A DNA stretch of 64,000 nt from Larix kaempferi. Its lineage: Eukaryota > Streptophyta > Pinopsida > Pinales > Pinaceae. Below the pieces are notes generated by a model. That model did no database searches and was not told the DNA's origin. It saw only the letters and a list, made by a program, of their open reading frames with translations. The stretch lies in assembly GCA_027924585.1 (NCBI GenBank), contig BSBM01000007.1:9267501-9331500 (forward strand), written 5' to 3'. Shown in pieces: positions 22,405-33,995 of the stretch. Every line of letters starts with the position of its first letter. Within the stretch, counting starts at the first letter, position 1. Both the position numbers and the translations under genes were made by a program.

Positions 22405-23171
22405 TCAGTTGCTAAAGTCGTGTAGATGTCCAGTGTAGTTGAAAGATGCATCGCACTTATCACAGTCTACACGGAAGGCGTGAGACATTTTTAGTCTCTG
22501 GCTTCCTACGCACTTCCTCGAAAATATCCGTGCAGTCAACAAAGCTTGTTCTGAGCGAGCCTAATTTCGCTCTTACGGAGTTCCCCGGTTTGTCGCACTT
22601 TCACCCTTGCGGAGTTCCCTGTTGTCGATTTGTTGCTCTTGCGGAGTTCTCCTCGCTGTGGAGCCCTCCATGTGCACAGTTACCCATGCTGAAGTTACCC
22701 GCCGAAAATTTGAATTGTGGTAGTTCTGTAGCCACGTCTGAGTCTTAATGAAGGATGAGACTGCCATTTAATTGTATTTGCTCCGATAGAGTTGGATTGA
22801 TTTCCCTAAGATTCACATTTAATTAAGGAGCCGAAGGCCTTAGCACATCTTTCGAAGGCTGTCAGAGCCCATCCCTCACATTCAATGCACCATAGAGGCG
22901 CGGGGGGGGGGGGGGGGGGGGTTTCAACTCATCCGATTAGGCGCCAACAGTTATTAGCCCCACTTGTCCGCATCTACTACCGCCTTCAGCTATAAATACC
23001 CCTCATTCATATATGCTTGGGTTACTTTCCTTGAGTTGTATAGTTGTCTTGTTTGAGAGTCTAAGTCATTGTTTTTAGAGCCGTGTCGTGCAGACTGCCC
23101 CCTTTGTTTCTAGAGTTTGCATCCTACGTTGTTTCGCCCTTCTATTCAGATTTAGTCGTGTATGCAAGTTC
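22405..23171 (+). other. Spacer between pol and third ORF of Gypsy A
   Basis: No coding frame is supported. It contains a run of 20 G (22902-22921) and a TATAAATA box at 22991-22998. Parts match the corresponding minus-strand spacer of element D (for example CACAGTTaCCC and GCAttAAATGCacCA-type words), so it is an old part of the element. Confidence 0.7.
22991..22998 (+). promoter_or_regulatory. Possible internal promoter TATA box upstream of the third ORF
   Basis: TATAAATA in CAGCTATAAATACCCCTC lies 174 bp before the first in-frame ATG (23172). Element D has GATAAATACACG at the matching place (59670-59677). An internal promoter for a separate third-ORF transcript is an inference. Confidence 0.45.
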
Positions 23172-25871
23172 ATGACGAAGAACCTGTCAACTGAATATTT
23201 TGTCCGTCAGTTTAGACACAGAGGGTTAGATTTCGGTATGGGTACCCCGATCAAGATCGTCGAGCTTCCTGATCCTAGACAGTCCCCGGGCACAAGGGCG
23301 TCTCAACAGCAACAGTAACAGCAGCCGAAAGAACCTGTTCCAGATCCCTTGGCAACTCTAGTTAACTATATTCCTCCGCGCCCAGATGACGCACCCGAGG
23401 TGCGTATTCCCAAGAATGCCAAGTATTTGATTCCGCTGCCACCAATGGCGGAAGTCGTGCAAGAAGAAGGATTCTTGCTTGGACATCTTCCACTGGTTAA
23501 GTTTTCTGACTTCAACTTGGGAGATTATAGAACGTATCCTCAGTTCGCGCCAGATCACTATCTGACAGTGGTCCATAATCCTATTAAGAAGATTGACGAA
23601 TTCATCCCGCAGGAATTTGCATTAAATCTCGAGAGGCCTGGATTATTGAACCTGTTAAAGCTACCGCACTTCAGGTGTAGCAATGAAGTTAATGCGGTTG
23701 TCAAGGTCCTCTTATCCTGCGTTCATGGTGGTTATCTTTGGCTAGGGAGGCCAATTAATTTGAATGTGAACCTGATTCACCGAATTACCGGCCTATCTAA
23801 GGTTGGTAAGGACCCGAACGTCCATTTCGTTGGTAAAGACAAGGACCGAAAGCTGGCTGCACAGGTGGTGCAGAAATACAAATTGTCGTGAGGAGGTCGA
23901 GCGTATGACCTCACTGCAGTTGAAGATGAAGCACTCAGATTCATAGGCAGTCTGCTTGCAGGCAGACTTTTAACGAAGTGCCAACCTAAAGAAGTCCCTA
24001 GAGCTGTTGTAGAGCTCACAGTCACAGCTGCGGAGGGTGAGCAGTATAACTGGTGTCTCTTCCTCATGAATACATTCTTGGACGACTGCCGCAACGTGCA
24101 GGACACCACCAATCAGCTGTTCCATTTCTCTTGGCTCCTGATCTTGTGTTCCTTTGTCGGGTGGAAGGAATCGCCCAACACTCAGTTTCTTCTGCGCCGC
24201 TCAGGAGAGGTTATAGGGATGCGTTATGTCAACCTATGGGATTCTAATAATCCCACGAAGCGCAAGATGAACCGCGCTGTGTTTTTCGAGTATTACCATC
24301 TCCTCAGGGATACCATCCTGCAGATGCCGAGGCTTACTGAGGAGACGGAAGAACTCTATGGAGCAAAGTTGGTCTTTTCTGCCAACTTGCATGAAATATA
24401 TTTCTGCCCTCGCGGAATTCAGTCGAAAGAATGGGCCGTCGGGCTCTATCGAATGACCACCCAAGATGTGGACGAAACTGTGAAGTCCTGGCAGGATGAA
24501 TGGAGGTAGGTCGCTGACATCGCTGCCGCGATGCCACCCCCTGTGGCGCTAGAAAAAGATAAGGGAAAGGAAAAGGTCGCGCAAATGAATGATGAAGGTC
24601 CGTCAGGACCGCCTACCAAGAAGCAGAAGCTGTCGCACCCCGCAGAAGCGACTGGAGATCCCTCTGAGACCCTTGCCGCGGGGCTCAGCCAATACTTGAA
24701 GGAGAAATTTCACGAGCTGCACGCCTCTCATGCTAATATCAGAAGTGCTCTAGACCTGCAGCTCGTGGAGTTGAAAGGTCTCACAGGACAGGTTGTGCAG
24801 AACCATGCGCTAGCATCCGACTCGCAGGTGCCGCAAGCATCTACAAGCACTGAGCGGGTTGAAGTACTTACAAAGAGGCACACTGTCATCCACATCCCGC
24901 CTGCAAGCATGACACTCTCGGATCCTTTGGCCGCACTGCAAGTAAGCGCGGTTGGCTCTGTTGAAATAAATTTGTCACTAATTCCGTTGGAAACGCTGCA
25001 GCTGGTTCATGAGGAGGTCTCTACTGAGCTGAGAGCTAGGGAGCTCTCCACATTCGATTCCAATCAAAGAATGCAGACACGGGAAGTAGAGCTAAGGGCA
25101 GGCTACAAGGAGATCTCTGTGCAGCTTGAACTTCACGAAGCGCAAGACACTGGGCTAAGGAATGTCGTTGACAAAATCACCCAGGAGCTGCCAGCCTGCC
25201 AGATTCAACCAGACCTTCCGTTAGTTGAGAAAGTGCAACGTATCGGCAGAAGGGCACAAGCCCTCGAACAACAAGAATTTGCTATGGCTGAGGGCCATAG
25301 AAAGTAGCTCACCGAGTTGGAAGCTCGTGTCATAGTGCCTCCCGTGGATGAGATGCAAGAATGACTCGAAGCACTGCGCATAGCTTCTATCCAAATGCAA
25401 CACAGAATAGATGAAGCCCAGCAGTTAATGATGCAAGCTATGGAGGCTTGGGCTGAGCTCGAGAAGCTCCCTTCTAAAGTTTCCCTTTTGGAACAGGTGG
25501 AAGCAGCAGAATAGTCCCTAACTGTTCTGAGCGAAGAAGCTAAGCCCTTGGAAGACTTAGCCAAAATGAGAAAGATGAGTGAAGTCCGCAAGGTCTAGCA
25601 AGAGCTGCACAGGCTCAGAAACAAGGATGCTACTCTCGCCAACATCATTTAGTCGTTTATGGATGAATATGCTGAGCTTGCTGCCCAAGAAGAGGCCAAG
25701 GTCAAAGCATTTGCTGAGTCCCAAGAGTTGGTCGATGCTGTAGGAGAAGAAGCCACTTCAGACCTGGTGCAGACAGCCATGGAGTGCGTACAAGACATGG
25801 ACTCCGCTATTGCGCAGTGGAAGCAAGCCTTCGTTGCGACCCAATCCAAGTCAGATGAACAGCTAAAGTGA
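23172..25871 (+). pseudogene. Third ORF of Gypsy A (accessory protein, ITGLS-type N-terminal domain plus coiled coils)
   Basis: One frame runs from ATG 23172 to TGA 25869-25871, about 900 codons, ending 54 bp before the 3' LTR. The N-terminal half is globular (LGDYRTYPQFAPDHYLTVV, SCVHGGYLWLGRPINLNVN, LIHRITGLSKVG, FHFSWLLILCSFVGWKESPN). It resembles the uncharacterised plant-transposon or plant-mobile-domain-like proteins of plant genomes. A KKQKL basic patch near 24620 could be a nuclear signal. The C-terminal half is rich in Glu, Gln, Leu and Lys with heptad-like spacing, which suggests coiled coils. Stops at about 23317, 23889, 24507, 25305, 25362, 25513, 25597 and 25650 inactivate it. 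Element D carries a less damaged orthologue. I do not know its function; it could be a structural, envelope-like or targeting protein. Confidence 0.75.
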
Positions 25872-25913
25872 CCGCAAGCTAGCGCGGGTGGCTCGAGGAC
25901 GAGCCACAAGTAA

Positions 25914-25925
25914 GTGTTAGGGGCC
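25914..25925 (+). other. Polypurine tract of Gypsy A
   Basis: GTGTTAGGGGCC abuts the 3' LTR. The matching site in D (AAGTGTTAGGGGAGT before its LTR) supports the assignment. Confidence 0.6.
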
Positions 25926-27393
25926 TGTTGGAGCATAGGCCGCAGCTATGACAAAGTTGCCAAGTTTTGGGAAAAAGCACTAAGTTTGGAGGAAAAGTGC
26001 TAATTTTGGGGAAAAGCACCATTTTGGGCAGAAATGAACAGTGCGTGGTATAGCGCCAGATGGACGAGCTCACCGCAGATTGCGGGCCGAAAATCGCGGA
26101 GCTCGCGTGCACGTCAAGGGAAAGAGTAAATAAGGTGGCCGAGTAGAAAGCTCAACCACCACAATAAATGAAGCGACGGAAGAGGGCTCAGCTACCCTCA
26201 TTAAGGTAAAGTACAGGAGTTATGGTTGCTCGAAACAAGGAAGAGCAACGGGCCGAAGCATTGAAGACGAAGGACAAGGAGCAAAGAATGATGAAGCGGC
26301 GCCCATACCCGCGATCTGCGCCAGAAATCGCAGAGCCTGCAGGAAGCTACGACGTGACTGCAAGAGGCGCCTACGGTACACCTAGTCATGTCAGTGGTTA
26401 GGGTTTTTGGGGATCAGTGTTGGGGAAAGGCCCACAGTTTTGTAAGGGTGCAACCCTCAAGGCCACCTATATATATGTGTAATTGTAAAGGGAAAAAGGT
26501 TATAAGGTTACACAGACAGACTAAGTTGATGTCCGAGTCTTGTGTATTGCTATATTTTGTAAAGCTGTTAATGATCATTGTATGTATGTAAGAAGGCCGC
26601 GATCTCGCAGAAGACCGGTTGGCGTAAAAACATTGTATGTAACGACCAGTCGCAAGAGGACTGGGAAATGTAATTGTATGCATTTGTCATTGTAATATTT
26701 GTAGAAGGAGGAAATAGATCTAAGAGAAGGGCTCCTAGCTGTGTGCGTGGAGTTTCCCAGAAAGATCTAAGGCTGCAGCTGTGTGCGCAGCGGAACTGTG
26801 TTACCCCCATCTAAAGATAATATAAAAGAGTCCTGTGGACGTGGCTTCCCTCCTGGAGGTGAACTACTTAATTCTTGGTTGTTGTGGTGATGCTTTATGT
26901 GATTGCATTTCTTTGCTTTACTGTCTATGTTTCCATGAATGTGTCACTATCTTTATGAATGCGTATAAAGAGTAAATCCTCGAAGCTCCCTTAGAAGCGT
27001 ACTTGTGCATTGTCGAATGAGTCTGTAAGAACACTGCTGCGGTAGCGCTTCAGGAGTGTGTTACTGCACTGTGGCATGAGGGAAGAGACGATACATAGAG
27101 TATCGGACGTAGCGGGTAAACGCCTCGTGCGCAGGTGCGGAGAGACCGCGCAGCTAGGATGGGAAGAGTGAGTTCCCGCGCTGTAGCGCTGTGAGACCTG
27201 CAAGAAGGGAAGAGAGAAGACTGTAGTCTCCACACCACCTAGGTTAAGGAAACCTGATTCCTTAGCCCCCCATAGACACTTCGGGTGATACCTTGGGCTG
27301 CTGCGCAGCCCGTTGCCGAAAGGGCCAGTGCGCCAAGGGGTGTTTGTTGCTGCGCCTCCTGAAAACCCGGGTCTGTCCAAAAAGTAGCCAACA
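25926..27393 (+). repeat. 3' LTR of Gypsy A
   Basis: 1468 bp, TG...CA, followed by TTCCT (27394-27398), the same five bases that precede the 5' LTR. Confidence 0.95.
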
Positions 27394-27398
27394 TTCCT

Positions 27399-28891
27399 CT
27401 TCATCATCAAAATGTTCATTTTGATTTTCTAAAGCATCATGCAAAAGACTAAAATTGAAGTGAATATGGAAATTTCTTTAAATTGTAGAAACATTGAAGG
27501 CAATATAAAGTAATGTTGACAATAACACATCAAGGAGCCCATAAATTTCTTCTACCTTAGCAGCAAGGAACATACATGCAATCACAATGGTATACATAAG
27601 GAAATACATAACCAATAAGTAATAGGTTATATCTACAACATTTGAACTGATCACAAGATGCCTCCCTAACCATATAAAAATTTTGAACTGAAATTAGGAA
27701 AAATTAAAAAAAAAAGAATAAAAGAGTTGAGTCCACAAAACAAAAATAAATGATATAGATACTCGCTAATATCTTCTTGCATGCCTTTTACTGTAAGAAA
27801 ATTTTAGTGTACGTTGTGGCATTCTGTAATTAAATGTAAAGGATGCATCAATCCTCGCATTGATTGAGTTCAATGTTAAGATTTGTATTATTTGTCGTAG
27901 GAGGCATTATTTGAGACCAGGATTTCAGATCTTGTGGAAATACTATGCATTTATGGATAATTTCAGGAATTAAAAAAAAATCGGATTAAAAATGGTACAA
28001 CCTCGGTAATATTTGTTAATCTGAAAGAACCCAGTGAAAATTAAAGAAAATGAAGTCAAGGGATCGAATCCTGTGAACAGTGGACGTATGAGATCGTACC
28101 TTTCAAAAATAATGTTGCCTTCAGGGTTTGCAAATAGCACCGTTAACAACATCATACTTGGTCGTTGGATAAACATGAGTTCGAATCTCCTCCCCACCAA
28201 CAGGAAAATATCATGGGAAATGGCTAGCTTGTATATTGGTTTCTCCCAAATTGGGATAGAGAATGGGACATGATTTTCTAGCTGGGGCAAACAATTCCCA
28301 GGGAATTTTTTTTAGTAACCATAAACTTAGACATAATTTTCCTGCTAGGGCACATGATTTCCAGTGCGTTTCGAAACGAACTCTCCTCCGGATGCATCAA
28401 AACCCCAATTATATTCAAACTCTGCCATCCAACCAAACCCTCGAAGCTTAAAGTAGAGGGGTGTCGGAGCAGTAGGTTAAGGATAGTTTACATATTTTTA
28501 ATTTGTTTTAAGCCTTGAGGATTTTAAGCTCATACTACGAACTCTGATATGCCCAAACAATAAATGGATATCAAGCCAACAAATATCAAAATAATTTCAA
28601 CTTCGATTCATTTATGGAATGGAGGAATTGTGTGCCATAGTAATCCTTAACGAGAAATTTAGGCCTTCAAATTTCATATTCCATCACTGGTTACCAAACA
28701 ATTTTGCTCTTTAGCTATGCCAGAACTGTCTTGGTGTCGACAACTTTTATGTTGTCTCATAAAGCTTAATCAATCAGACAACACTGTTGCAGTCCTTGGC
28801 CCCAATTATAGGCATAATAACTATCTTGGAACCTCAGATAAAATATCCCCATACACCCACATTAGCAGAAGCTTCAGAGGGTAAATCATAG
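27399..28891. other. CACTA interior between Gypsy A and Gypsy B, non-coding
   Basis: AT-rich. Two B-box-like words (GGATCGAATCC near 28059 and GAGTTCGAATCTC near 28176) are present without a cloverleaf. No gene, LTR or coding frame recognised. Confidence 0.45.
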
Positions 28892-28896
28892 ACCAT

Positions 28897-29774
28897 TGTA
28901 TTGGAGAAAACTCACTATGGATTGGGAATACCACAACAGACAGATGACTACCAGAAATCTACTCAATTCTCAAAAAAATGCTATTATAAATGACAATGTT
29001 AAAATAATGGAGAAATGTAACCAACCTCGATCCAACGTTTGATGTAGATCCCCGTTGGAGATTTCAATCTGCGCACATCCAAGCACTTGTAATCTGCAAA
29101 TTAGTCTTGACAACCAATATCTAACAAGTACATGTGATATATAAATGACATTAACATTATCAATAACAATGGTCCATAATATCATAAGCAAATGTAACCC
29201 AATGTATAATAAATGACATTCACACCATGAATGGACGAGAATATGAGTATTTCTATTAATGAACAAGAAGAAGTACAAAGTGATACGACCTCTTGCCGGC
29301 AACCAATCTGAACCAAGATCTAGATCAATCCACTTGTGCCTCCACCACTTCAATCCTCTATGAAAGGCAAACTCAAATTAGCAAGGAGTTTGGAAGGCGA
29401 AAATAACTGGTTCACAACTACAAGGATCAATGAGTGCAGACTCAAGATAGGGCAAAAATCCACTAGAGTGCCTTTACTCTTCTCTTCTTCCTCCCGTCCA
29501 TAAGCCATATGTGCTCAATATATAGTCCTTTCAAAGGTAGGTGAAAGGACTCATCGAGACGTTACTTGGGCAGATGGAGAGCCAAAGGTCACCCAATGAC
29601 TGCTTTTTGGCAGTAAAAAGTAATAAAATAGTGGTTTTTACCATTTTACTTGATACTCGTGGGTACGCATGCTATAGTGATGCAACATGCGGTTAGGAAC
29701 AAAAATAGGGTAAACTGGTATCCTACAGGCCAAATAATGCTGATGCTCACAGGGTGGAAGATTTCTGTGTAACA
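28897..29774 (-). repeat. 3' LTR of Gypsy B
   Basis: 878 bp. It lacks about 62 bp of short duplicated sequence found in the other LTR (near 50505-50625). A TATA-like CTATATATT lies on the minus strand at 29517-29525, with the equivalent at 50360-50368 in the other LTR. Confidence 0.93.
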
Positions 29775-29789
29775 GATGCCCCCTAATGT
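29775..29789 (-). other. Polypurine tract of Gypsy B
   Basis: On the minus strand ACATTAGGGGGCATC abuts the 3' LTR. Purine-rich with a G5 run, in the expected place. Confidence 0.6.
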
Positions 29790-32149
29790 GTGAGGCCAGA
29801 GACTGAAATGTGCTACAATGGCCGAAATACATTATAAAACTACGAAGTGGAGTGATGGAGACACAAGTGGAAAGAACGACTCACTCGTCATAGTACAATA
29901 ATGTCTCTGAATACATGTTGGTATAGTACAACAATATGATACAATGGCCATGAATAGGCAGTACATAAGTAAATATATGTCACAAGTGATCATAGCCATG
30001 ATCCCTCTATAGTAAGATATGGTCTTCTGCTGAAAAGAAGACAACTGGTGCAAAACTGGAGGTGCAAACTGCTGAAATCTGAGAGGTGATATCTCAGATG
30101 TAAAGTCAAAGTCATATGTAACATACTGAATGCCACAATCGCCTGTGGTCTTCTACACAAGTCTTTGATGGTGCAAGTCTCATCACGTGAATAAAGGAGT
30201 TGGGGTCGAACCTGATGAGACATCGTCTGATTACCGGTCATTGATGTATACCGTTAACAAATGCGAGATGACCCACCTATAATGAAAATGGGCATCAAGG
30301 CACAGAGCAAAATCATCAGAGTGTGAATAAATGGGTTGAAGTCGAACACTAGGATGAATCCATCGATCAGGGGACATTGATGTATTCCCAAAACTGTCGA
30401 TGGTGAGAGAACCTGCCACTAATGACTGCAAGCCTCAAGGTACTCAACTAAAATCTAAGCCTCAAGTCTCGGAATAAATGAGTTGAAGTCGACGGAACGA
30501 GACTTGCTGGAAGGAGGACATTAAGGCATCCCCCATCAACCAGCACGAGGTACCAACAATGCTGAAAGATTTGGAAGATCTCAAGTGAAACGGACTGACT
30601 CAATAAGGAGGGCCGACATGCAATAGTCAAGATATCTGAGGAGTGGTCGACACTAGTTTTAGGACTTCCTTTGAACAAGAGCATGAGCAGATGGATAGCC
30701 TCAGGTAGCATCGACTTGACATAAACTGTGCAATGCAGGAGGCATTAGAGAGGGCTCCATAATGACTGCAAGCTTAACCAATCGGTGGAGAAAACTGAGA
30801 AACAAGTACAACTCCTAAGGCCCAACTATAGTCCTGACTCATAATGTACGGAGTGGAATGAATGCTCTGTTCAAAGGCGACACAACAGTTGCCAACAAGA
30901 AATAGTGACCATAATCTCGTCTGGCTTTTTGGAATATTTGATTTTTTTGTCTTTTTCATATTTGGGAAAAGCTTGAAAAATTATAAAATTGCTTATAGTA
31001 CAACAAGTGAGGGAACGAGTGTCAAATAGCTAGCAGACTAGTCTCAAGCAGTGGAACATACCTATGCTCAATGCAAGGAAGTGCGTCCAGGATGTGGACA
31101 CTCGGGGGTGTGTTCCCTCAAGGTCAAAGGGTCATCAAATTGTGAAGGGAAAATATATAAGCTCTGCAGGGCTCGACAGGGAAAGTGCATAGGCACCAAG
31201 CTAACAATTGAGTAAGTGGGAGCCCGCACAAGGCTCAAGCGGCAAGCAGGATGATGCAATGCAATCACAACATGATATAAATGAGGGTAGTCCTTAAGGG
31301 AGATGGCTAGCATAAGACAGAGTAGAGTATGAGTCTTCATCGCAACGTCATGGCGTGACTACAAAGGACTCCCAATCCTGAGGAAAAACAATGGCATGGA
31401 CACCAAAATGCTTAATAGGGTTCTAACTAGGGTACCCATGTTCGGGAAAGCCCTACCACCACATGACGACACTTCTATAATAGTGTGAAGGTTCCGTGTC
31501 AGTCACGAAGCAGGGTCGCACCTAGGGTTTATGAAAAGTGGTCAAAGGTCAAATGCATAATGCATGTGAAAATGACATCTAACCTATATGCCAGGTGTGA
31601 AACGGACCTGCCGTAGGTGTGAAATGGATCAGAACAACTCTCGCTGAGGAAATCTATTGAAAAAACACTACTCCATGACACAATATTAGTTCATAACGGC
31701 CCAAAATGGAAAAACTATAGAAAAGTGGGTCCAGAAAATTATAAATAGTAATAAAATTTAATAATTTTCAATTCATTTGCACTATTCACCATTTTGGAGT
31801 TAAGTGGTAGGTTTGCACCTGAAACTTCAAGCACCAATCATGGGAGCTACGAGCAACTGTTCAACGAACCATCCAGAGTAGGTTAGTGGTCACTGCCATA
31901 CCTTTCATTTAAGTGCTTTTATTTCAATTTTGGTCGGTGGGATTTTTTGTTTGGCCAAGCCCTAAATGGCTTCGGTGCTACCCGCGGGCTGTAAGTGTGC
32001 AGGTCACGGGTAGGGAATCAAACGCACAGTCAAAAAACTGACTGCCTGCGTCTACCCGCAACTGTCTCAATCTAGCCTGCAGGTATGACCGTGAAGAATT
32101 TTTTAAACATGATACTGACTAAAAATTTCTTGCTTTGCACTCCAGGATG
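29790..32149. other. Long 3' region of Gypsy B, with degenerate tandem repeats
   Basis: No coding frame is supported. Three degenerate units begin GAATAAAnGnGTTGnnGTCGA at about 30190, 30324 and 30472 (spacing 134-148 bp) and share GGACATTGATGTAT-like ends. A (C)CCGCGGG word occurs near 31981 and again in the leader near 49553. A pyrimidine/AG boundary (TTGCACTCCAG) at about 32134-32144 could be a splice acceptor for the + strand ORF that follows. Confidence 0.5.
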
Positions 32150-33420
32150 GTTCTAGAGTGGAGGGAGAGAGCATGACCAGGTATATAAGGCCGTGCGCAA
32201 CGATTTGCAAGCACAACAAGCATTGCAAGCATGTGGTTTATATAAATATTGGAGTCTCGGGGGCTTAAGGGCCCAAAATTTACTACTCCGTCATTTGGTG
32301 AACTACTGGGATGTGGATGCTCAACACTTCAGCCTCAACAGGAAAACACTGACACTAGAAGTGGAGGATATCTACTTCATTACCGGTTTGTCCCGTAGAT
32401 GGGAAGTGGCTAGTCTTTGGTCACAGACCATGGGTGGTGGGATCACTGTGCAAGACTACATAGTATGGTATTGTCCCGCCAACACACGACCAGTGGGAAG
32501 TCAAGTGCCAGTCAACCTCATAACAGATCTGAGTACAAAGATCATTGTGGCAACTCTGGTGTGGATCACGGGATCCAAAGCACTAGATCAGGCATCTAGA
32601 CCGGTGATGTTCTAGGCATCACAATGCTTGCAGCCTAGTATATTTGACTGGTGTACTACTCTGCTGGTGTCTATGAAGACACAACTGACGGAATGCAAAG
32701 AGGGGAAGGCCAAAAACTTTGGGTATGGTAGCATCCTCTGCAGTTTCTTCTTTGAGAGAGTTCAGGGACTTAGCCCGAGGGTGGATGTCTCTCCTCACAG
32801 TCTTTGAGATCCAGCCCCGACCCGGTGGGCTGAGATACTGACATGATAGGGTGGTGGCCGTCTGGCGTCACCATATACTGAGGAGTTCTTCTGCTGGTGG
32901 AACCGGTAGGTGATCGCTATAGAGGACTATCCCTATGTGGGGATCGACTTCAGATAGTACCGTGACATGCCGCTCCCACTAGGCACAACTTTCAGAGACA
33001 TTGGTGGGTACTCTTTTGGTTTTGTGTTTATAAATTTTTATGGATTTTTTTATTATAGTTGAAATGCAAAAAATATTTTTGGTGGTAGTATCATGTGCTA
33101 ATGGGTGACTGTTTGCTCACAGACAAAGGCCCAGTGAGACCCAAGGGCTTCCCGAGACATGGTCGTCGGGGAAAAGATGAGGTGGCAACAGATGCTACAG
33201 CAGGGCGCACACTCCAGACATTGCGTCGCAACATATTACGGATGGTTTCCAGAGTACCACTGATAGAGGTTTCCCGACTACCTGAGGCTATGCAGCACTA
33301 GGTAGTGGGTGTTCCTGGTGAGTGAGTGCGGCTACTGTAGTGGATGGCCAACATAGTATAGTATTACTATGAGACACATCCCATCGAGGCGGTAGCTAGA
33401 CCTCCTCAGAGGGAGTAGAT
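32150..33420 (+). pseudogene. Antisense accessory ORF of Gypsy B, plant-mobile-domain-like
   Basis: This lies on the strand opposite to the element's gag-pol. The best part, about 32172-32615, reads DQVYKAVRNDLQ, YWDVDAQHFSLNRKTLTLEV and EDIYFITGLSRRWEV. The F-x-L-x-R-x-T-L-T-L-E-x-E-D-x-x-x-I-T-G-L pattern resembles plant mobile domain (aminotransferase-like/MAIN-type) proteins that retrotransposons have captured. After a TAG at 32613 the similarity continues in pieces (about 32640-33000 and 33095-33301) with several stops. Antisense accessory ORFs between pol and the 3' LTR are known from some Tat-group elements. The possible acceptor at about 32144 suggests an upstream exon. Function unknown. 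Confidence 0.6.
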
Positions 33421-33596
33421 ATCCCAGGGTCTCATCATTTTTTGTATCGATATGTATATTTTTGAGGGCTATGGGCTCCAGTTTTGTATGACACTACCAT
33501 TTTTGGACATATTTATATATATATACAACTTTGGTTCTCGGTTCTACTATATGTGTGTATGGCACAAATGTATGAATGTCTTTGTATTTATGTGCT

Positions 33597-33995
33597 TCAT
33601 GATGAATGTGACAAATGCCAATCTAATACATAGTTAGCGTATGCATCAGATATATAATTATGACTTCTCAGAATGTGAATATATGTAATGGAAACAAAAT
33701 GTCTCTCCAAGAGTCGTACCTTAAGGAATATCCGTAGTAATGTAGGGTCTCGTACACGGTACTGCCCATTCAGCTGAGACACAACTAGTTGTGAATCTAG
33801 GCAGACTTCTAAAGACTCGATACCATGTGAAATGGCATCCCGAAGTAGCTCAACAACGGCACTATACTCAGCCACATTGTTAGATGTAGGACCGAGACAA
33901 GCACCTCCTAAGGACACAACTAGATGGTTAGGTGAAAAGATAACCCAGGTAGTAGAAGCAAGCTACTACATATGTCGGCTAGAACCATCCATGAA
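33597..33995 (-). pseudogene. Second RNase H (aRNH type) of Gypsy B, located after integrase
   Basis: The minus frame reads FMDGSSRHM, two stops, then WVIFSPNHLVVSLGGACLGP, TSNNVAEYSAVVELL, ESLEVCLDSQLVVSQLNGQY and ILRSHNYISDAYAN. The catalytic set is visible: Asp in DGSS, Glu in AEY, Asp in LDSQL and Asp in SDAYAN. This is the archaeal/plant-type RNase H (RVT_3-like) that Tat/Ogre elements carry beside the normal Gypsy RNase H. It sits about 140 bp downstream of the integrase stop, whereas the arrangement usually described places it between RNase H and integrase. Two adjacent TAG codons after DGSSRHM break it. Confidence 0.8.

Larger units (their letters stand above)
14245..27393 (+). mobile_element. 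Ty3/Gypsy LTR retrotransposon A (13.1 kb, family A/D)
   Basis: LTRs at 14245-15713 and 25926-27393 both start TGTTGGAGCATAGG and end CCAACA. TTCCT duplicates flank the element (14240-14244 and 27394-27398). The order is 5' LTR, gag with five zinc knuckles, protease, a second Gag-like domain, RT, RNase H, integrase, spacer, third ORF, 3' LTR. Integrase after RT/RNase H makes it Gypsy; no chromodomain is visible. By eye the first 395 bp or so of the two LTRs differ at about 26 positions, mostly transitions, so the insertion is not recent. Many TAG/TGA/TAA stops show it is inactive. The family recurs as element D. Confidence 0.95.

Noticed and set aside
28050-28190. B-box-like GATCGAATCC and GTTCGAATCTC words, possible tRNA or SINE
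   Set aside because: No cloverleaf, A box or tail could be found around them.
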